A stretch of 64,000 nt of DNA from Micromonospora endolithica (GCF_003626595.1 NZ_RBAK01000013.1:62001-126000); one strand, 5' to 3'; positions 15,624 to 24,228 are shown, numbered from the stretch's first letter. Made by a program: numbers and translations. Notes: generated by a model from the sequence alone, not told the origin.

Positions 15624-15683
15624 GTTGATCATGGATTGGCGGGTGGTTCGGAGATCGAATCACCCGTCAACCTCGTGATCAAC
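15624..15683. terminator. Long hairpin between convergent genes
   Basis: Arms GTTGATCATG (15624-15633) and CGTGATCAAC (15674-15683) pair, followed inward by TTGGCGGGTG with CACCCGTCAA and by GTTCG with CGAAT. The structure covers the 3' ends of the ATP-grasp gene and of the oppositely oriented SGNH gene; the stop codon of the latter lies inside it. It is a likely bidirectional terminator. Confidence 0.7.
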
Positions 15684-16367
15684 GGCGTGGGAGGGGATGC
15701 GGTGGGTGGACAGGGCGCGGAGGGTCTGGGCCGTGGCGATGGCGTCGCTGCGGGCGCTGCCGTGACGGCCGTCGCTGCTGTAGATGGACGGGTCGGCGGT
15801 GAGTGGGTGGTCGGTCAGGTGCACGTGGACGGTGCCGAGGCGGTCGGCCAGGGCGCGGGTGTGCTCCGCCAGCCGGCGCATCCGCTCGCCGATGCCGGCG
15901 CGCAGGTGCTCCGGCACGGCCGGGCTGTGTGACACGTCGAACATGCCCACCGTGATCACGTCCGCGCCGGCCGCCCGCAGCGCCTCGATCATCGAGGTCA
16001 GCTCCGCGTCGACCGCGTCGGCGTCGTACGCCGGCCGGAACGCGTCGTTGCCGCCGCACACGACCAGTGCCAGGTCGGGACGGAACTCCCGCGCCGCCGC
16101 GAGCTGGGTGGCGCGCACCTCGTGCGCCCGCAACCCCCGCCGGCCCAGGTTCAGGTACGCCAGCTCGGGGCGTACGGCCCGCAGTTCGGCGGCGATCCGG
16201 TCGGCCCACTGCACGTCCGGGTAGCCCTCGACCGGTTCGCACAGCCCCTCGGCCACGCTGTCGCCGAGCACCACGAATCGTCGCCACGGGTGGCCACGCA
16301 GCAGCTCGGCACTCTCCCCGGGACGCAGGCACCACGGATCCGTAGCTTCGGTCAACGTCGATGGCAT
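15660..16367 (-). CDS. SGNH/GDSL-family hydrolase (cytoplasmic)
   Basis: This 235-residue protein has the SGNH blocks in order: the nucleophile Ser in FVVLGDSVAEG (near residue 36), Gly in NLGRRG, Asn in VVCGGNDAF, and a C-terminal D-x-x-H-like region (SDGRHGS). There is no signal peptide, so it acts inside the cell, probably as an esterase or deacetylase of a small substrate. It is on the opposite strand to the biosynthetic operon, ends in the shared hairpin, and has no clear tie to the cluster. It starts a block of ordinary minus-strand genes that separates two sets of biosynthetic genes. Confidence 0.85.
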   Translation of the reverse strand: MPSTLTEATDPWCLRPGESAELLRGHPWRRFVVLGDSVAEGLCEPVEGYPDVQWADRIAAELRAVRPELAYLNLGRRGLRAHEVRATQLAAAREFRPDLALVVCGGNDAFRPAYDADAVDAELTSMIEALRAAGADVITVGMFDVSHSPAVPEHLRAGIGERMRRLAEHTRALADRLGTVHVHLTDHPLTADPSIYSSDGRHGSARSDAIATAQTLRALSTHRIPSHAVDHEVDG

Positions 16368-16381
16368 GCCCGGCAGGCTAC

Positions 16382-16439
16382 GGCAAGGAAGGGCCCCCCG
16401 TTAACGCCTGCGGTAGAGCAAGGGCCCCCGCTTAACACC
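16382..16439. repeat. Micromonospora-type GGGCCCC/GTTAAC palindromic repeat, copy 1
   Basis: The element starts AAGGAAGGGCCCCCCGTTAACG, continues through CTGCGGTAGAG, and ends with AAGGGCCCCCGCTTAACACC. Its two halves are inverted copies of AGGAAGGGCCCCC, so it can fold on itself. It lies between the starts and stops of two minus-strand genes. Two further copies are at 61941-61997 and 62048-62104. Repeats of this kind are, to my knowledge, common in Micromonospora genomes. Confidence 0.8.
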
Positions 16440-16483
16440 GCCGCCGGGGCCCGCTCCCGGGGCGGCCCGGTCGACCGGCGGAG

Positions 16484-17125
16484 TCAGCCCAGGAGCGTCA
16501 ACAGGTCGCCGGGCTCACTCGCGGTCAGGTCGGCGAGTGCCGTCGGGTCGTACAGGTGACCCCAACCCGCCGCCACGGACAGGGCGCCGGCGCCGCGAGC
16601 CGCGCCCAGGTCCAGGGGTGAGTCGCCGACGTACGCGATCTGTCCGGGCTCGACGCCGAGTCGCCGGCAGGCCAGCAGGACGCCCGCGGGGTCCGGCTTG
16701 GGCCGGTCCACCTCGTCGCCGCCGACGATCACCGCGACGTGCTCCGCCAGGCCGGTCCGTCCGAGCAGGATCCGGGCGGCCTCCGCGCTGGCACCGGTGA
16801 ACAGGCCGACCGGCACCCGGCGGGCGGCCTCCGCGAGCAGGTCCGCCACCCCGGGGTAGACGGTCACGCGGTCGGCCGCCGCGGCCAGCTCGTGGTGGTA
16901 GCGGGCCATGTCCTCCTCGGTGGCCTGCCGGCCCAGCAGGGCGGAGAGCAGGTCCACCGGCGCGCCGAGCGAATAGCCGGCGATGATCTCCTCGTCGGTG
17001 TGCTCCCGACCGCCCCCGGCGAGCACCGTCGCCCGGTACGCCGCCGGCACCGCGGCGTGCGACTCGATCAGTGTGCCGTCCATGTCGAAGACCAGCCCCG
17101 TCAGCGGGGCCCCGGGGCATGCCAC
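16484..17125 (-). CDS. HAD-superfamily phosphatase (phosphoglycolate-phosphatase type)
   Basis: The HAD motifs are all present in 213 residues: the nucleophile and acid/base Asp in FDMDGTL (D14, D16), a Ser/Thr motif in GLFTGAS, a Lys in RPKPDP, and the acidic loop YVGDSPLDLGAA. A cap domain of about 60 residues sits between motifs 1 and 2. It would hydrolyse a small phosphorylated metabolite. It is read away from the YjbR gene with a ten-base gap, likely in one transcription unit. No link to the biosynthetic cluster is visible. Confidence 0.87.
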   Translation of the reverse strand: MACPGAPLTGLVFDMDGTLIESHAAVPAAYRATVLAGGGREHTDEEIIAGYSLGAPVDLLSALLGRQATEEDMARYHHELAAAADRVTVYPGVADLLAEAARRVPVGLFTGASAEAARILLGRTGLAEHVAVIVGGDEVDRPKPDPAGVLLACRRLGVEPGQIAYVGDSPLDLGAARGAGALSVAAGWGHLYDPTALADLTASEPGDLLTLLG

Positions 17126-17134
17126 GGATGGAGC

Positions 17135-17533
17135 CTAGCCGGCCGGAGGACCGGCGCGGTGGGCGGCGGCGAGACGCTTCGGCGCGCGGGCGTACCAGGC
17201 CTCGGTGATCAGCTCGGTCAGCTCGTCGGTGTCGATGCGCGCCAGCCGGACCAGGACGGCCGGGTAGCCGTCGAGGTGCGGGGTGGTGAAGTAGACGGCC
17301 GGATCGTCGGCGAGCAGCGCCTCCCGGGCACCCAGGTCGGGCACCCGCGCCCCGAGGATCGGGCCGGCGGGCGCGGCGTCACCGAGGGCTTCGAGGTCGG
17401 CGCGGCGCAGCGGTCGTTCCCAGACGAAACCCTTGTCCCGGACCTTCCAGGCGGGCAGCCCGTCGTACGACGGTTTCTCGGTCGTCTCCGGCAGGCTCAG
17501 CGCGATCCGCCGCACGTCGTCCCAGGTGGCCAC
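17135..17533 (-). CDS. MmcQ/YjbR-like protein
   Basis: This 132-residue protein has the YjbR pattern: an N-terminal ATWDDVRRIALSLPET, the central strand pair PSYDGLPAWKVRDKGFVWERPL, then DPAVYFTTPHLDGYPAVLVRLARI and a C-terminal helix ELITEAWYARAPKRL. Members are often called DNA-binding-like from their fold, but their role is not settled. The gene is packed between the HAD phosphatase and the kinase-like gene on the same strand. Confidence 0.83.
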   Translation of the reverse strand: MATWDDVRRIALSLPETTEKPSYDGLPAWKVRDKGFVWERPLRRADLEALGDAAPAGPILGARVPDLGAREALLADDPAVYFTTPHLDGYPAVLVRLARIDTDELTELITEAWYARAPKRLAAAHRAGPPAG

Positions 17534-17542
17534 GACCCGACC

Positions 17543-18427
17543 CTACGCCGACCCGGCGCGCCCGGCGGCCCCCTCGTCGAGCAGGGCGTCCAGCGTCCGC
17601 CGCGCCAGGGCTCGGGTGACCGGGGCGGGATCGTCGTACGTGATGAGGGATTTCCACAGTGCCCAGCCCCGACCCCGCGCCCAGGTGGCGTCGTCGACAC
17701 CGAGCGTCCTGCGGAACGCGGCCCGCGCGGACCCCGCCAGGAACGTCCAGGCGATGACCGTGTCGCACGCCGGGTCGCCCACGCCGCAGCAGCCGAAGTC
17801 GATGACGGCGGCGAGCCGGCCGTCGCGGACCAGCAGGTTGCCGGGGGCGACGTCGCCGTGGAACCACACCGGCGGGCCGGTCCACCGCGCGGCGAGGGCG
17901 GCCTCCCAGATCGCGAGGACGGCGTCGGAGGGGATCCGGTCGCCGAGCGCGTCCACGGCCCGCCGGGTGTCCTCCTCGTACGAGGTCAGGGGTCCACCAC
18001 GCCCGGCGCTGTGCGGGCCCGCCCCGGGTCCGTCGGTGGCCTCGACGTCCCGCAGCGCGGTGAGGAATCCGGCGAGCGCGACGGCGAACGCGGTGGTGTC
18101 ACCGACGCGCCCGACGGCGGCGGTGTCGCCGTCGATCCACCGGCGGACCGACCACGGCCAGGGGTAGTCCTCATCCGGCGCTCCGGCGGCCACCGGGACC
18201 GGTACGGGCAGCGGCAGGCGTGACGCGAGGAACGGCAGCCAGCGCTGCTCCTTGCCGACCTGGAGGGCGTAGCCGGCCGCACTGGGCAGCCGGACGGTCA
18301 GGTCCGCGCCGAGGTGGAAGGTGCGGTTGTCCCAGCCGCCGTACGCCACCGGCCGGACCGGCAGGTGGGCCCACCGGGGGAACTGCCGGGCGACGAGCCG
18401 GCGGACGAGCGCGACGTCGATCTCCAT
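17543..18427 (-). CDS. Aminoglycoside phosphotransferase (APH)-family kinase
   Basis: This is a protein-kinase-fold small-molecule phosphotransferase. The catalytic loop WFHGDVAPGNLLV and the metal-binding IDFGCCGVGDPACD are clear, and the N-lobe has YGGWDNRTFHLG and TVRLPS. I prefer the internal ATG at 18427, reading MEIDVALVRRL, over the upstream ATG at 18463, because the twelve extra residues do not look like kinase sequence; this gives 294 residues. Chromosomal members of this family usually phosphorylate choline, homoserine, sugars or unknown metabolites. Drug resistance cannot be assumed. Confidence 0.84.
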   Translation of the reverse strand: MEIDVALVRRLVARQFPRWAHLPVRPVAYGGWDNRTFHLGADLTVRLPSAAGYALQVGKEQRWLPFLASRLPLPVPVPVAAGAPDEDYPWPWSVRRWIDGDTAAVGRVGDTTAFAVALAGFLTALRDVEATDGPGAGPHSAGRGGPLTSYEEDTRRAVDALGDRIPSDAVLAIWEAALAARWTGPPVWFHGDVAPGNLLVRDGRLAAVIDFGCCGVGDPACDTVIAWTFLAGSARAAFRRTLGVDDATWARGRGWALWKSLITYDDPAPVTRALARRTLDALLDEGAAGRAGSA

Positions 18428-18476
18428 CCGCACCAGCGTGCCGCTCACGGCACTCGCCGACAACCGGTTTCCACCC

Positions 18477-19709
18477 TCAACCCGGTGGGACCGGGGAGGG
18501 GTCGGGGGTGGGAGCGGGCTGGGAGCGCAGGGCGGTCAGCAGCGGGATCGTGGTCACCAGCAGGGCGAAGACGGCTGCCGCCAGCAGGGCGGGGACGAGG
18601 CCGTAGGCCGTCACCGTCCAGCCGCCGAGCAGCGCGCCGACCGGCAGCCCCGCGAACGCCAGCGAGCCGGCGAGCCCGATCACCCGGGTCTGCAACTCCG
18701 CCGGTACCCGCTCGTACAGCGCCACCCCGAGCAGCGGGTTCACCACCGCGATGCCGATGCCGGACAGGAACGTCACCACCAGCACCAGCGGCAGGTCCTC
18801 GCTGAGCGCCAGGACGAGCAGCCGGGGCGCACCGCTGACCGCCGCGCCGACGGCGAAGGTCAGGTCCCGGCGCAGCCGGGGACCGAGCACGGTGAACAGC
18901 ACGTTGCCGAGCAGCGCGCCGGCGGAGAACGCCCCGAGCACCAGGCCCAGCCCGGCCGGGTTGCCCAGCACGTCGGCCACCCACAGCGGGATGTAGACCG
19001 CGATGCTGGCGTTGACCACCATGTTCAGTGCCGAGATGACCAGCAGCATGGTCAGCAACGGGTGGTCCCGGCCCAGGTAGCGGAAGCCGCCGCCGAGCGC
19101 CCGCAGATATCCCTGCGGCGCGGCGGGCGCGCCGTCGCCGGCCGCCGCCGGGGCGCGGACCAGCAGCCCGATCAGCGCCGCGCACACCGCGAAGGTGGCG
19201 GCGTCGATCAGGATCGCCCAGGTCACCCCGAACCACCAGATGAGCAGCCCGCCCATGCCGGCGCCGATCAGGGTGACCACCCGGCCCAGCCCGTCGTAGA
19301 CCGAGGTGAGCCGGATCAGCCGTACCCCGGCGGCCTCCGCGACCGGCCGGAACAGCACGTGCTTGACCCGGTCGCCGACCCCGCGCAGCGCGCCCACCAC
19401 GGCGACCAGCGCCACCAGCGTGCCGAAACCCAGCCACGGGGTGAGCGCCACCGCCACCATCAGCCCGGCGCTGCCGACGTCGGCGAGGATCGAGGAGCGG
19501 CGCAACCCGAGCCGGTCCGCCAGCGGGGTGCCCAGCGCGCTGGACAGCAGGTACGGCAGGGTCTCGGCGGCGGCCACCACCCCCATCTTCACCGGGCTGC
19601 CGGTGGTCTCCAGCACCAGCCAGGGGATCGCCACCACCGAGATGCGGCTGCCCAGGTTGGACAGCAGGTCGGCGCCGACCAGGGCGACCAGTTGACGCCG
19701 GGGCGTCAC
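18477..19709 (-). CDS. MFS transporter (drug/metabolite efflux type)
   Basis: This 410-residue integral membrane protein has about twelve hydrophobic segments and the MFS layout. The loop LADRLGLRRSS after helix 2 resembles motif A (GxLaDRxGrR), and a cytoplasmic loop follows helix 6. It resembles the MFS_3 / enterobactin-exporter-like group by its start RRQLVALVGADLLSNLGSRIS. The GTG start overlaps the stop of the ligase gene by four bases, so ligase 3 and exporter are made together. It probably exports the cluster product or an intermediate. Confidence 0.87.
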   Translation of the reverse strand: MTPRRQLVALVGADLLSNLGSRISVVAIPWLVLETTGSPVKMGVVAAAETLPYLLSSALGTPLADRLGLRRSSILADVGSAGLMVAVALTPWLGFGTLVALVAVVGALRGVGDRVKHVLFRPVAEAAGVRLIRLTSVYDGLGRVVTLIGAGMGGLLIWWFGVTWAILIDAATFAVCAALIGLLVRAPAAAGDGAPAAPQGYLRALGGGFRYLGRDHPLLTMLLVISALNMVVNASIAVYIPLWVADVLGNPAGLGLVLGAFSAGALLGNVLFTVLGPRLRRDLTFAVGAAVSGAPRLLVLALSEDLPLVLVVTFLSGIGIAVVNPLLGVALYERVPAELQTRVIGLAGSLAFAGLPVGALLGGWTVTAYGLVPALLAAAVFALLVTTIPLLTALRSQPAPTPDPSPVPPG

Positions 19710-21352
19710 GCCCGGCTGCCGATCGAGGCCGCGGGATGCTCCACGGCCGACGGGTGGTCGGCGGCGTACCGGGCGCGCAGGGCCCGCTTGTCCACCTTGT
19801 TGGCGCGGTTCAGCGGCAGCCGGTCGACGAACTCCACCCCGCCGGGCGCCCACGTGTCGCTCAGCGCGGTGGTCACCGCCGCGACCAGCTCCGCGCCGGT
19901 CACCGTCGCGCCGGGAGCGCGCACCACATAGGCGTACGGGAGTTCGCCGGCCACCTCGTCGGGTACGCCGATCACCGCGGCGGCGCGGACCTGCGGGTGC
20001 CCGGCCAGCACGTCCTCGATCGGCCGGGAGTAGATCGGCCAGCTGCGCTGCCGGGTCAGGATCCGGTCCTGCGACCGGTCGACCAGGTAGAGGTAGCCGT
20101 CGTCGTCGAGGTGCCCGATGTCGCGGGTGCGTACCCAGCCGTCGACCAGCGTCTCGGCGGTCAGCTCCGGCTGGCCGTGATAGCCGGCGAACCGCAGGCC
20201 GGTGTGCACCCACACCTCGCCGTCGGCCCCGGTCGGCAGCACGGTGCCGTCCTCGGCACGGATCTCGACCCGCACGTCGCCGTACGGCTTCCCGCAGGAC
20301 CGGAGCCGCTCCGGGTGCGCCGGGTCGTCGGTCAACCCGGGCAGGGCGGTGATCACCACGGCCTCGCTCAACCCGTACACGATGCGCAGCACCGGGCCGA
20401 AACGCGCGATGGCCTGGCGCAGCCGGGCGGGCGCGGCGGGCCCGGCGCCCACGTTGAACATGAACATGGCGGAGAAGTCCGCGCCGTCCAGCGCCGGGTG
20501 GTCGAGCACCTCGTAGAGCATCGGCGGGGTGACGAACGTCGAGGTGATCCGCTCGGCGTCGACGGTACGGACGAACGTCTCCGGGTCCCAGCCGTCGCGG
20601 GGGAACAGCACGCCGCCGGTGAACAGGTTGAACAGGGTGGTGATCTGGCCGCTGGCCAGCCACATCGGCGAGTACGACAGGTGCCGCAGCAGCGGGAAGC
20701 CGGCGTCGCGGAAGGCCGCGGCCAGCGCGAGGACCTGGGTGTAGAAGCTCTCCCGGTGGTGCACCAGTTTCGGGGTGCCGGTGGTGCCCGAGGTCTGCAG
20801 GAACGACTCCGGTTCCGGCGCGTCCGGCGCGGAGTCGGGGTCCGGGCCGGCGACGTCGGCGGTGGGGTCCGGGCCGGCGTCCCCGGCGGTGCGGTCCGGG
20901 CCGGCGTCCCCGGCGGTGAGGTCCGGGCCGGCCCCGCCCGGGCCGAGGCAGAACACCGGTACGCCGGGCAGGCCGGCGGCCAGGTCCGGTCCCACGCTCG
21001 CCGGGTCGCGGGCGTCGTAGAGCAGGGCGTCCGGGCGGGCCAGCGCGACGAAGTCGTCGACCTCCCGCCGGGAGGTGACCGGGGCGACCCACATCGTCCG
21101 GCAGCCGAGCAGGTGCAGGGCGAGCTGCACCAGCGGCGCCTCCACCGGGTTGCCGAGGACCACCAGCACCCCGTCCCCCGGCCGCACGCCGTGCCGGCGC
21201 AGCGTGGCGGCGAGCCCGCGCACCCGCGCCCGGACGTCGGCGTACGTGAGCCGGCGCCCCCCGCCGACCAGCGCCTCCCGGTCGCCGAACTCCGCGAACA
21301 GCGCCAACGCCCGGTGCGCGTAACTCGTCCGGTGGTCTCCTCGGTCGGTCAT
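19706..21352 (-). CDS. Adenylate-forming acyl-CoA/acyl-ACP ligase 3
   Basis: This 548-residue ANL enzyme has a P-loop QTSGTTGTPK (around residue 188), a VYGLSE motif, WVRTRDIGHLDDDGYLYLVDR in the hinge region, and the C-terminal Lys within NRANKVDKRAL, where the usual NGK is ANK. The ATG at 21352 follows GGGGAG. An unusual feature is a 27-bp tandem repeat that encodes a flexible Gly-Pro-Asp-Thr-Ala stretch at about residues 138-171, just before the P-loop. It is coupled to the exporter. With two other ligases in the cluster it may handle a third acid or a late acylation. Substrate unknown. Confidence 0.86.
   Translation of the reverse strand: MTDRGDHRTSYAHRALALFAEFGDREALVGGGRRLTYADVRARVRGLAATLRRHGVRPGDGVLVVLGNPVEAPLVQLALHLLGCRTMWVAPVTSRREVDDFVALARPDALLYDARDPASVGPDLAAGLPGVPVFCLGPGGAGPDLTAGDAGPDRTAGDAGPDPTADVAGPDPDSAPDAPEPESFLQTSGTTGTPKLVHHRESFYTQVLALAAAFRDAGFPLLRHLSYSPMWLASGQITTLFNLFTGGVLFPRDGWDPETFVRTVDAERITSTFVTPPMLYEVLDHPALDGADFSAMFMFNVGAGPAAPARLRQAIARFGPVLRIVYGLSEAVVITALPGLTDDPAHPERLRSCGKPYGDVRVEIRAEDGTVLPTGADGEVWVHTGLRFAGYHGQPELTAETLVDGWVRTRDIGHLDDDGYLYLVDRSQDRILTRQRSWPIYSRPIEDVLAGHPQVRAAAVIGVPDEVAGELPYAYVVRAPGATVTGAELVAAVTTALSDTWAPGGVEFVDRLPLNRANKVDKRALRARYAADHPSAVEHPAASIGSRA
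20839..20940. repeat. 27-bp tandem repeat inside ligase 3 (about 3.8 units)
   Basis: Units beginning GGTCCGGGCCGGCG start at 20839, 20866, 20893 and 20920, an exact 27-base period. Read on the minus strand they encode a nine-residue repeat of the GPDxTAGDA type. The period keeps the frame open, and the repeat lies in a surface linker ahead of the P-loop. Confidence 0.88.
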
Positions 21353-21539
21353 CGGCGCGGCTCCCCAGCTCGGCGGACAGCGGCCTCCGGGCGGCGCCCG
21401 GGGCCGGGCACGGCGGGTCCCGGGGTATCCGGCGACCGCGCCGCCGACTGCGAGCCTAGGCAGCGGCCGGCGACGTGGCACCGGGCCGAACGGTGCCCGG
21501 CCCGCCCCGGAGGACATTTGATCACGTCGATCAGGTTGA

Positions 21540-21569
21540 TTGACGCCCGTCAGAGGCGGCGGCTAGTTT
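21540..21569 (+). promoter_or_regulatory. Candidate sigma-70-like promoter for the secreted SGNH gene
   Basis: TTGACG (21540-21545) and TAGTTT (21564-21569) are separated by 18 bases, in the 283-base gap between the divergent ligase 3 and esterase genes. The start codon is 66 bases downstream of the -10 element. The boxes match actinobacterial housekeeping promoters only moderately. Confidence 0.4.
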
Positions 21570-21635
21570 CCCGTCCATCGCCCAGGTGATTGCCGTCAGT
21601 GGACGGGGCCCTGGGCTGCCCACGATGGAGGTTCA

Positions 21636-22937
21636 ATGACGACCCCGAAGAGATGGCACGTCGTCGCCACCGCGGCGATCCTGCTGATGGCCGGCACCCC
21701 GGCGGTGGTGGCCAGCGCCGGCCCGTCCGGTGACGCCGACCGGCGCGACCGGACGACCTGGGCGGCGACCTGGGCCACCGCGGTCACCCGGGGCAACGCG
21801 ACCGGCCTGACCAACACCGGCCTGAACAACCAGAGTGTCCGGATGGTCGTCCACACGACGGTCGGCGGTCCGGCGCTGCGGGTGCGACTGAGCAACATGT
21901 ACGGCGAGCAGGCCGTCCAGGTGGGCCGGGCGACCATCGCCCGGCCGAACACCGCCACCCCGGACGACCTGTCCGACATCGACCCGGCGACGCTGCGCGA
22001 ACTGACGTTCGGCGGCGCCACCACGGCCACCATGAACCGGGGCGCCGAACTGCTCAGCGACCCGCTGGCGTTCCCGGTCGGCGACCAGTCCGACCTGGTG
22101 CTGACCCTGCACTTCCCGACGCCGACCGGCCCGGTGACGTTCCACGGGCAGTCCCGGCAGACCAACTTCATCGGCGCCACGGACCTCACCTCCGCCGCCG
22201 ACGGAGCCGGCTTCACCATCCGTCCGAACTGCTGCTGGTTCTTCCTGTCCGGGATCGACGTGCAGCGCAAGCTCAGCCCCGGCTCGGTGGTCGTCTTCGG
22301 CGACTCGATCGCCGACGGCAACGGCAGCACGGTCAACGCCAACAAGCGCTGGCCGGACCTGCTCGCCGACCGGCTCATCGACGCCCGGCCGGACGTGCGT
22401 ACGCCGGGCGTGCTCAACGCCAGCCTCGCCGGCAACCGGCTCAACCACGAGGGCCCGGAGCCGGGCGCGGGGGGCTTCCCCGGCTACAACGAACTGGGAC
22501 CGAACGCGGTGGCCCGGCTCGACGAGGACGTGTTCTCCCAGACCGACGCGAAGACTGTGATCACCCACCTGGGCATCAACGACATCTGGATGTCCGGTGA
22601 CTCCGCCGACGCGATCATCGCCTCGCTGCGGCAGGTCAACCGGCAGGTGCAGGCCCGTGGCCTGCGCAGCCTGGTGGCGACCCTGACGCCGTACGAGGGG
22701 CACGGCAACCCGGGCGTGTGGACGCCGGAGAAGGAGGCCGTCCGGCAGGCGGTGAACGCCCACCTGCGCGCCAGCTCCGAGTTCGACGGGCTGCTCGACT
22801 TCGACAAGGTGCTGCGTGATCCCGCGCAGCCCAGCCGGCTGCTGCCCGCGTACGACTCGGGGGACCACATCCACCCGAACGACGCCGGCAACCAGGCGAT
22901 GGCGAACGCCGTACCGCTGCGCCTGCTCGGTCTGTGA
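21636..22937 (+). CDS. Secreted SGNH/GDSL esterase
   Basis: A signal peptide (KRWHVVATAAILLMAGTPAVV, cleavage near residue 27-29) precedes a 400-residue SGNH hydrolase. The nucleophile Ser is in VVVFGDSIADGNGS, the Gly block is NASLAGNRL, the Asn block is THLGINDIW, and the catalytic Asp-x-x-His is in DSGDHIHPND. This is the architecture of extracellular GDSL lipases/esterases found in actinomycetes. The start ATG has GATGGAGG nearby. A strong hairpin follows the stop. It lies within the cluster but may equally be an independent degradative enzyme. Confidence 0.88.
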   Translation: MTTPKRWHVVATAAILLMAGTPAVVASAGPSGDADRRDRTTWAATWATAVTRGNATGLTNTGLNNQSVRMVVHTTVGGPALRVRLSNMYGEQAVQVGRATIARPNTATPDDLSDIDPATLRELTFGGATTATMNRGAELLSDPLAFPVGDQSDLVLTLHFPTPTGPVTFHGQSRQTNFIGATDLTSAADGAGFTIRPNCCWFFLSGIDVQRKLSPGSVVVFGDSIADGNGSTVNANKRWPDLLADRLIDARPDVRTPGVLNASLAGNRLNHEGPEPGAGGFPGYNELGPNAVARLDEDVFSQTDAKTVITHLGINDIWMSGDSADAIIASLRQVNRQVQARGLRSLVATLTPYEGHGNPGVWTPEKEAVRQAVNAHLRASSEFDGLLDFDKVLRDPAQPSRLLPAYDSGDHIHPNDAGNQAMANAVPLRLLGL

Positions 22938-22943
22938 CATCCG

Positions 22944-22978
22944 GTGCGGGCGGCGGGTGATCCCCGCCGCCCGCACCA
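22944..22978 (+). terminator. GC hairpin terminator after the esterase
   Basis: Perfect 15-bp arms GGTGCGGGCGGCGGG (22944-22958) and CCCGCCGCCCGCACC (22964-22978) with a five-base loop. It ends only about 23 bases before the P450 start, so the P450 operon either has its own leader signal or depends on read-through. Confidence 0.8.
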
Positions 22979-23001
22979 CCGATTCCTGGGGAGACCGACG
23001 A

Positions 23002-24228
23002 ATGACCGACGTTGCACAGGTGCTGACCCGTCTCTACAGCGACGCGGGTCGGCAGGATCCGTATCCCTGCTACGCCGACCTGCACGCCCTCGGCCCGGTC
23101 AGCCCGGTGCCGGCGCGCGCCGAGCACCGGGCGGTCGCCGCGGTCGCCGTCGGCTACGAGCTGGTCGACCGGATCCTGCGGGACCCGCGGTGGTACAAGC
23201 AGCCGCCGCCGGGCTGGCAGGACCAGGAGGTGCTGCGCACGTTGCAGACCTCGATGATGTTCGTCAACCCGCCGGACCACACCCGGATGCGGGGCGTGTT
23301 CGCCAAGACCTTCACCCCGCGCCGGATGGGCGCCCTGGAGCCGGTCGTGCACCGGGTGGTCGACGGCCTGCTGGACCGGATGGCCGACGCCGGCGATGCC
23401 GAGGTCGACTTCGTGGCCGAGTTCGCGTACCCGATGCCCGCCCTGGTGATGGCGGAGTTCATCGGCATCCCCGCGGGTGAGCTGGACTTCTACCGGCAGC
23501 GGGTGGAACGGATCGACGAGTTCCTGGACGTGGCCGGCAAGACCCCGGAACGCCTGGCCGCCGCCAACACCGCCGCCGCCGAGCTGCGGGCCTTCTACCG
23601 GGACCTGCTGGCCCACCGCCGGCGGACCCCCGGCGAGCACCTGATCAGCGCCCTGGTCGAGGCGGTCGACGCCGGGGACGTGGAGCTGACCGAGGACGAG
23701 CTGATCAGCAACCTGGTGGTGCTGTTCAACGCGGCGTTCGTCACCACCGTCTACATGTTCAGCAACGGCCTGCCGCTGCTGCTGGAGCACCCGGAGGTGG
23801 CCGCGGCGCTGCCCGGCGACGACGCGCTGACCCGGGGCGCGGTGGACGAGATCCTCCGGCTGGAGGCGCCGGTGCACTTTCTGGCCCGCGCCGCGCCGGA
23901 GGACACCGACCTCGACGGGGTGCCGGTCGGGCGGGACGAGAACGTCCTGCTGATGATCGCCGGGGCCAACCGCGACCCGTCCCGCTTCGCCGACCCGGAC
24001 CGCTTCGACCCGCGCCGCGCCGGCCCGCCGTCGCTGGCGTTCGGCGCCGGTGCGCACTACTGCATCGGGGCGGCGGTCTCCCGGCTGGAGGGCCGGCTGG
24101 CGCTGCCCCGGCTGCTCGACCGCTTCCCAGGCCTGGCCGTGTCCGAGGCGCCCACCTTCAGCGGCAGCCTCTTCCTGCGCGGCGTCGACAAACTCCTGGT
24201 CAGCACCGGAACGGGGGAGCGGCCGTGA
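23002..24228 (+). CDS. Cytochrome P450
   Basis: This 408-residue P450 has the haem-binding loop FGAGAHYCIG (Cys354), the ExxR motif EILR (E283-R286) and the N-terminal PPDHTRMR segment. The I-helix oxygen-activation motif is abnormal. Where most bacterial P450s read AGxET or AGxDT, this one reads AAFVTT (244-249), so the acidic residue is Val and the usual Gly is Ala. Such changes are known in P450s with unusual proton delivery or peroxide use. The ATG follows CTGGGGAGA. The stop overlaps the fusion gene by four bases. It probably oxidises an aryl or acyl intermediate of this cluster. Confidence 0.9.
   Translation: MTDVAQVLTRLYSDAGRQDPYPCYADLHALGPVSPVPARAEHRAVAAVAVGYELVDRILRDPRWYKQPPPGWQDQEVLRTLQTSMMFVNPPDHTRMRGVFAKTFTPRRMGALEPVVHRVVDGLLDRMADAGDAEVDFVAEFAYPMPALVMAEFIGIPAGELDFYRQRVERIDEFLDVAGKTPERLAAANTAAAELRAFYRDLLAHRRRTPGEHLISALVEAVDAGDVELTEDELISNLVVLFNAAFVTTVYMFSNGLPLLLEHPEVAAALPGDDALTRGAVDEILRLEAPVHFLARAAPEDTDLDGVPVGRDENVLLMIAGANRDPSRFADPDRFDPRRAGPPSLAFGAGAHYCIGAAVSRLEGRLALPRLLDRFPGLAVSEAPTFSGSLFLRGVDKLLVSTGTGERP

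Noticed and set aside
12115-15663. A 1182-residue open frame on the minus strand
   Set aside because: It is antisense to E1alpha, E1beta and the ATP-grasp gene, whose motifs are clear. The product is His/Arg/Val-rich low-complexity sequence.
17543-18427. Aminoglycoside resistance gene as cluster self-protection
   Set aside because: Only the kinase fold is supported. Chromosomal APH-like proteins mostly act on metabolites, and nothing points to an aminoglycoside product.
20839-20940. Possible CRISPR array
   Set aside because: The units are directly adjacent without spacers and keep an in-frame coding period of 27 bases.
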